Positions 59,653-64,000 of a DNA stretch of 64,000 nt are shown piece after piece (within the stretch, counting starts at the first letter, position 1; each line of letters begins with the position of its first letter). This DNA comes from Okeania sp. KiyG1 (GTDB lineage Bacteria > Cyanobacteriota > Cyanobacteriia > Cyanobacteriales > Microcoleaceae). The stretch spans positions 161,001-225,000 of the forward strand of contig NZ_BLZO01000118.1 of assembly GCF_014132355.1 (NCBI RefSeq), given 5' to 3'. The position numbers and the translations under genes were made by a program. Under the pieces are notes generated by a model. The model was not told where the DNA came from, did no database searches, and saw only the letters and a list, made by a program, of their open reading frames with translations.

Positions 59653-60849
59653 ATGAAAAGTTACGATTGGATTGTAGTTGGGGGCGGAATAACAGGAGCA
59701 GCTCTCAGTTATGAGTTGGCAAAAAAAGGTTTTACCGTACTCCTGTTAGAAAAATACCCTACTTTAAAAAGTGCAACCCGTTATAGTTATGCTATTTTAC
59801 CCTACTGGTCTGGTACTACAGATTTGACCAATCAACTTTTTCAGGAAGGAAAAGAACGTCATCATTGCCTATCTGAAGAATTAGAAACAGATACCCAATT
59901 TAGAGAGTTAGATTTATTGCTAACTATCGCCCTAGAAGATGACCCAGAAAAAATAGCTGCTACCTTCAACCACTGCAATACTGTACCTCGCCTAATAAGT
60001 GTCCAAGAAGCTTGTGAAATGGAACCCTTACTAAATAAAGAAGCGATCGCAGGAGTTTTAACTGTTCGTAGCGGTCATGTTTCTCCAGAAGAAATGACTT
60101 TAGCCTACTGTCAAGCATTTACCAGGTTAGGAGGTCAAACTGAAACAGCTCAAGTAACGGGGTTAGTCAAAACAGGCGATAATGCTCCGCATCGCTACCG
60201 CGAACGTATAACCGGAGTCTACACAACTACTCAAACTTATCACGCTGCCAATGTAGTTATTTGTGCAGGCGGAATTTCTCGTCATTTCCTAAAATCAGCA
60301 GGTATCCATACCCGTATTTATTTCACCCATGCTGAGATGCTAGAAACTCCTCCTACAGATTTACAACTACATACTACTGTAATGTCAGCAATACAAGAAC
60401 GTTTTCAATGTGAAGCTGCTACAAGTACAACTGAGTTTGAAAAAATGTGGGATGAACCTGGTCACGAGTTTGTGCCATTTAGCTTAGATACTGGTGCAAT
60501 TCAATTTAAAAACGGTAGCATTAGAATAGGTCAAATTTCCCGCGTACTCACGGACCCCCACGCAAAAGTCGATCCTGCTCAAAGTGAAATTGCTATGCGA
60601 TCGGAGATCGGAAAAATTTTACCAGCATTAGAAAATTTACCCGCAACCTGGTATCACTGCCTAATAGCATATAGCGCTGACAGCTTACCCCTCATTGGAG
60701 CTATTCCTAATCAAGAAGGGATACATATTTTTTCTGGGTTCAGTAGTCCCTTTGCATTTGTACCTCCCCTAGCTAAAAGATTCGCTAATTATGTAGCTGG
60801 AGAAAATGATGAGATTATCAAGCAATTATCTCCTCATCGCTTTGTCTAA
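59653..60849 (+). CDS. FAD-dependent oxidoreductase of the DAO family
   Basis: 398 residues. The FAD-binding motif WIVVGGGITGAALSYELAKKG is at the N-terminus (Gly-x-Gly-x-x-Gly), followed by LLLEKYP with the ribose-binding Glu. The middle has the DAO fold (GVLTVRSGHVSPEEMTLAYC, AANVVICAGGISRHFL), and the C-terminus SADSLPLIGAIPNQEGIHIF and SGFSSPFAFVPPLAKRFA gives the second FAD contact typical of glycine or D-amino-acid oxidases. The substrate is not clear; no thiO-type neighbour is present. No signal peptide. Intact; its start is 84 bp from the divergent repeat-protein gene, so the two may share a promoter region. Confidence 0.88.
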   Translation: MKSYDWIVVGGGITGAALSYELAKKGFTVLLLEKYPTLKSATRYSYAILPYWSGTTDLTNQLFQEGKERHHCLSEELETDTQFRELDLLLTIALEDDPEKIAATFNHCNTVPRLISVQEACEMEPLLNKEAIAGVLTVRSGHVSPEEMTLAYCQAFTRLGGQTETAQVTGLVKTGDNAPHRYRERITGVYTTTQTYHAANVVICAGGISRHFLKSAGIHTRIYFTHAEMLETPPTDLQLHTTVMSAIQERFQCEAATSTTEFEKMWDEPGHEFVPFSLDTGAIQFKNGSIRIGQISRVLTDPHAKVDPAQSEIAMRSEIGKILPALENLPATWYHCLIAYSADSLPLIGAIPNQEGIHIFSGFSSPFAFVPPLAKRFANYVAGENDEIIKQLSPHRFV

Positions 60850-61315
60850 CTAATTAGTCTTCTTCATATTTATATCCTTACCGAATAATTAAGGTTTAAA
60901 GCCTCTACTTTAAAGGAGAAAAAAGAAAAAAATTTTCCTGAAGCGTCAATCCTCTTCTTTTCAAGGAGAGGTAATTATTAATTATTAATTAGGGCTTGCT
61001 GATTAAATCTAAAAGCATTGAGATATAAAGGCAAGTGCCTTTTTGGGGCCTTTAAAAGTGCCTGGTTTTCAGCTCTTCATGCTCATTCATGGATCGTATT
61101 TTAGGCAAGACTTGGGCAGAAAAATCACTCTTACAATTCTTACTCCTACCTCCTCGCTCATTCCCCATTCTTCCTGTCTCCTGTCTCCTACCCCTACTAA
61201 AAGACCTTTGAGCGCAAACCCTAATTATTAATTGTTGAACTACATTCCGTAATTTCTTATGTTACATTGTATTATGTAGTATAGCTCGACAAGCAATAGT
61301 AACTTAAAATCAAAT
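60850..61315. repeat. R3 element interrupted by an R5 element
   Basis: An R3 variant begins TTACCGAATAATTAAGG at about 60880 and ends ATTATTAATTGTTGAAC near 61240. It is split by an R5 element at 60991-61222 (AGGGCTTGCTGATTAAATC to GCGCAAACCCT) with AATT duplicated on both sides (60987-60990, 61223-61226). Confidence 0.82.
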
Positions 61316-62506
61316 ATGCCATACGAAAAACTAAAACTCTCAACCCCAAAACCAGTATTGTCTTGGGCAAATCATCCCCTAGAAAATAAAGAACACCAAA
61401 TGGCAAAAAATGTAGCATCCTTGCCATTTGTCTTCAAGCACGTTGCCCTAATGCCAGATGTGCATTTAGGCAAAGGAGCATTAGTAGGTTCTGTAATTGC
61501 CACAAAAGAAGCAATTATTCCTGCTGCTGTAGGCGTAGATATTGGTTGCGGAATGTGCGCAATAAAAATGCCTTTTGTTGCCAACCAACTAGAAGGCAAA
61601 CTCAAAAAAATCCGACAAGATATTGAAGCAGCTATTCCTGTAGGATTTTCTGAAAACAAAGAAATCGAAAAATCTGTCACCAACTGGCAGCGCTGGAAAA
61701 ACTTCAAAGAGTTACATCCAGGAGTAAAAATCTGGAGAGTAAAGCTCTCAAACAAATGGGGTCTCTTGGTGGAGGCAACCACTTTATCGAACTTTGTCTG
61801 GATACAGAAAACAATGTTTGGTTAATGTTGCATTCAGGTTCCCGTCACATTGGAAATAAATTAGCTCAATGTCATATTAACACTGCTAAAGAATTAGCAA
61901 AATTAGCAGATATGAAATTACCAGATTTAGATTTAGCCTACTTTGTAACTGGAACACCAGAATTTGCAGCTTACTGGCGCGATCTACAATGGGCACATAA
62001 AATTATGCTCGATTTAATCGAGATGTAATGATGGCTCGTTTTAAGCGAATTGTTGAAAAGCATTTAGCAGGAGGTAAACCAACAAAACCGCTATTAGATG
62101 TGAACTGTCATCACAATTATGCAGAAAAAGAAGTACATTTTGGCGAGGAAGTTTATGTAACTCGTAAAGGTGCTGTGCGAGCACAAGAAGAAGATTATGG
62201 AATTATACCCGGTTCAATGGGAGCAAAATCCTTCATTGTCAAAGGAAAAGGAAACCATGAAAGTTATTGTAGCTGTAGTCATGGTGCTGGCCGAATTATG
62301 TCTCGCACTCAAGCTAAAAACGTTTTTCTGTTGATGATTTAGTGAAGCAAACAGAGGGAGTAGAGTGTCGAAAAGATGGAGGTGTTATTGATGAAATTCC
62401 TGGTGCTTATAAATCTATTGAGGAAGTAATAAATCAACAAAGTGATTTAGTAGAAGTTGTGGCAACTCTTAAACAAGTTGTCTGTTTGACATACTCTCCG
62501 GCCTAA
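61316..62506 (+). pseudogene. rtcB: RtcB-type RNA ligase, three frameshifts and an altered 3-prime end
   Basis: RtcB seals RNA 2-prime,3-prime-cyclic phosphate or 3-prime-phosphate ends to 5-prime-OH ends with GTP and Mn. Motifs in order: VALMPDVHLGKGALVGSVI and VGVDIGCGMCAIKM in the first frame; MGSLGGGNHFIELCLD, WLMLHSGSRHIGN in the second; DVNCHHNYAEKE, VTRKGAVRAQEEDYGIIPGS and SYCSCSHGAGRIMSR (guanylylated His) in the third; then DDLVKQTEGVECRKDGG in a fourth. Breaks lie at A/T runs 61726-61730, 62016-62017 and 62323-62327; one added base repairs each. The end reads QVVCLTYSPA rather than the usual QVxCVKG, because IS200/IS605-like sequence starts at about 62484. Confidence 0.9.
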
Positions 62507-62525
62507 AGGCGCGGAGATTCTCCTG
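62484..62525. mobile_element. IS200/IS605-like left end, hairpin 1
   Basis: TTTGACATACTCTCCGGCC then TAAAGGCGCGGAGATTCTC, an imperfect hairpin typical of the left end of IS200/IS605-family elements in cyanobacteria. It directly follows the last sense codons of rtcB. No transposase ORF follows. Confidence 0.6.
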
Positions 62526-62905
62526 AAACCAGGATTCTTGGTTCAACGAGTCCACTTAAATTAAACACCTTGCGACATCTAACCCAGAGATGGTTCTCTC
62601 CCCAAGCGTTTGCTCTATTTCAAGAGCCTGTTCCCGTATGCCCTACGGTACAGTTCAAACCTTAAAAAACTTTGGTTCTCTGATACTTGTTGCTTAGAGC
62701 TTTTCCATGTACAAGCATTCCTGTACAAAACCCCATAACTCTAGTTTTCAAGGTGCAAACGCTACAAGTTAGGTAGCTATAGGTTTTTAGAGCGGTTGAA
62801 TACCTTTCCGCTTTTTTAAGCATAACATAAAGTCCCCCTAAAAGGGGGAGGCTTTAAACCCAATTTTTCGGTAAAAGGCTAATTAATTTTTTGTGGTTTT
62901 ATTGG

Positions 62906-62997
62906 CAGGACTTACGCAAAATCCTCGTGTTATATGCTAACTGTTGTGTAAGGTAGTTGCAGGACATCCTACAGGTATGATTGCTGTGTAAGTCCTA
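62906..62997. mobile_element. R2 element, decayed copy
   Basis: CAGGACTTACGCA at the left and GTGTAAGTCCTA at the right; flanks ATTGG and ATTGA suggest an eroded 5-bp duplication. Just upstream is a partial R3 sequence (about 62820-62878). Confidence 0.65.
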
Positions 62998-63136
62998 ATT
63001 GACTAAAAACAAAGTTAGTTGCTTACTAAAAAATTGTTGGAGCTGATATTGGCGATTTTCCTCCAGGAGGCTAGGCGATCGCACTAGAAATGGATCCGAA
63101 AGATTGTGGAATTCTCTAGTAGGAATATATCGAAAG

Positions 63137-63855
63137 TTTGACTACTCCCCGCAGCTATTGCCGAGGGGATTCTAAGTTGATACTACGCAACAGGATAAAT
63201 CCTTGTTGCTTCGTTTCTCATGATTCTGACCAAAGATATGTTCTTTGGGGACGATGTCATTGTGCCCCTACACAGTCGGCTTAAGTCTAAACTTAGCTTT
63301 CTGCTTACTTTTGTTTAAACGTTTGTACATCCAGATAATAGCACCGGACAACTAAAGAAGTCTTGTCTAAACGACTCGCTTGTTTTCATCCCCCGGTTAA
63401 AACACGCTTGCTCTCAACGTCGCTTTTCGGTAAGTAGCCTACAGAGATTTCTGGTCTACTTATCAATAGGTCTTTCCTTGGTTAGCTAGAGCGTCGAGAA
63501 GCCTCACACCATAATTGAAAATTTGGTGTGAGATGAATCGACGGTAAATTAATGGGAATCGATGTCCCATTAATTTACGAATTTTATGTTATGATAGACT
63601 AAAGCTGGTTTGAGTTAACAACCGCCAGCGATGAATCATGAAAATAAAATAAGATTAGGGGTTATATCCCAGAAATCCTAGTAATCCGTTGGGAATGTAA
63701 AATCTGATTGCGACGCTAGGTCAGCAGCTTTTTTATTGGCAAAAAGGGCGGCGGAGCATCCCGTCCTTAGAGCTTCGTGGAGTCCGACGGGATACCGGGA
63801 CTGCGAAACGAGAAGCCCACACTATAGCTTCAGGTTAGTGTGGGAGTATGTCACA
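63137..63855 (+). mobile_element. Decayed IS200/IS605-type element with tnpB tail
   Basis: Left end TTTGACTACTCCCCGCAGC with GAGGGGATTCTAAG (hairpin 2). Right end AGAAGCCCACACTA...TTAGTGTGGGAGTATGTCAC, a hairpin and terminal motif as seen after tnpB genes. Before the right end the frame 63701-63838 encodes RSIPSLELRGVRRDTGTAKR and EAHTIASG, which looks like the C-terminus of a cyanobacterial TnpB. The rest of tnpB is not recognisable and no tnpA is seen, so the element is non-autonomous. A further hairpin, CTCACACCATAATTG/TTTGGTGTGAG, lies at about 63503-63535. Confidence 0.6.
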
Positions 63856-63882
63856 AAGACTCTATTGTGGTCAAAAAAACTA

Positions 63883-63948
63883 GAGCAACCTAATATGGGT
63901 GATAACGAGCAAGGTTTGAAACCTAGGGTTGCTCATTTTAAGGTTACC
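63883..63948. terminator. Hairpin dyad near the right edge
   Basis: GAGCAACCTAATATGGGT and ACCTAGGGTTGCTC form an imperfect stem, followed by ATTTTA. It could be a terminator or repeat; there is no gene beside it to decide. Confidence 0.3.
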
Positions 63949-64000
63949 TCGATGTTACTGACCTATGGAAGCCCACCAATATCGGCGATAATAACTACAT

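Noticed and set aside
62510-64000. tRNA or rRNA genes at the right edge
   Set aside because: The GC-richer hairpins fit IS200/IS605 ends; no T-loop motif or cloverleaf was seen.

Overview
This window comes from a low-GC, repeat-rich, probably filamentous cyanobacterium of the Trichodesmium/Okeania/Moorena type; the genus is inferred. Support comes from HIP1 octamers (GCGATCGC), ntcA, a DUF3084/RuvX-like pair, XisI-family genes, TPR-CHAT and pentapeptide-repeat proteins, and very long intergenic spacers packed with short tandem repeats and small inverted-repeat elements. No rRNA, tRNA or CRISPR array was recognised.

Layout. 1-2.6 kb: a frameshifted TetR regulator, a DUF2459 membrane protein, hisA. 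3.6-10.5 kb: methyltransferase, upp, folB, a URC4-type (DUF1688) gene, then a frameshifted folK, an SDR and a QueD-like pterin enzyme. 11-21 kb: two membrane proteins and a co-directional minus-strand module: a KGGVGR-variant ParA-like ATPase, a second P-loop ATPase, a giant TPR histidine kinase (split by frameshifts) and a REC-AlbA_2 (Schlafen-like) response regulator. 21-25 kb: a HEPN gene broken by a small transposable element, a URC1-type gene (GTP cyclohydrolase II fold) and a Tat/lipobox NMT1-type binding protein. 25-31 kb: TerD, a vWA protein, xisI, a transaldolase-family protein without its Schiff-base lysine, a DUF218 protein and a frameshifted pyrD. 31-45 kb: GAF sensor, STAND NTPase, DUF3179 protein, two related NTPases flanking a lysozyme/peptidoglycan-binding/transpeptidase-like protein, and toxin-antitoxin debris. 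45-52 kb: hisB, fabI, ntcA, a shortened DUF3084 gene, a RuvX-like nuclease and a pentapeptide-repeat protein. 53-64 kb: TPR-CHAT protease, a split DNA-binding protein, a secreted repeat protein, a FAD oxidoreductase, a frameshifted rtcB and IS200/IS605 remnants.

How genes fit together. URC4-type, URC1-type and upp genes plus an NMT1-type binding protein suggest the URC route of uracil catabolism; folB, folK, the SDR and QueD-like enzyme form a pterin neighbourhood. The TPR kinase, REC-AlbA protein and two NTPases look like a phosphorelay-controlled NTPase/nucleic-acid effector module, the best candidate for an undescribed system.

Two general features matter to a reader. First, at least six families of small inverted-repeat elements are present, several nested in one another; two sit inside genes with target-site duplications, and removing them restores the reading frames. 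Second, some 18 frameshifts all lie at short mononucleotide runs, so many apparently broken genes may be sequencing or assembly artefacts.
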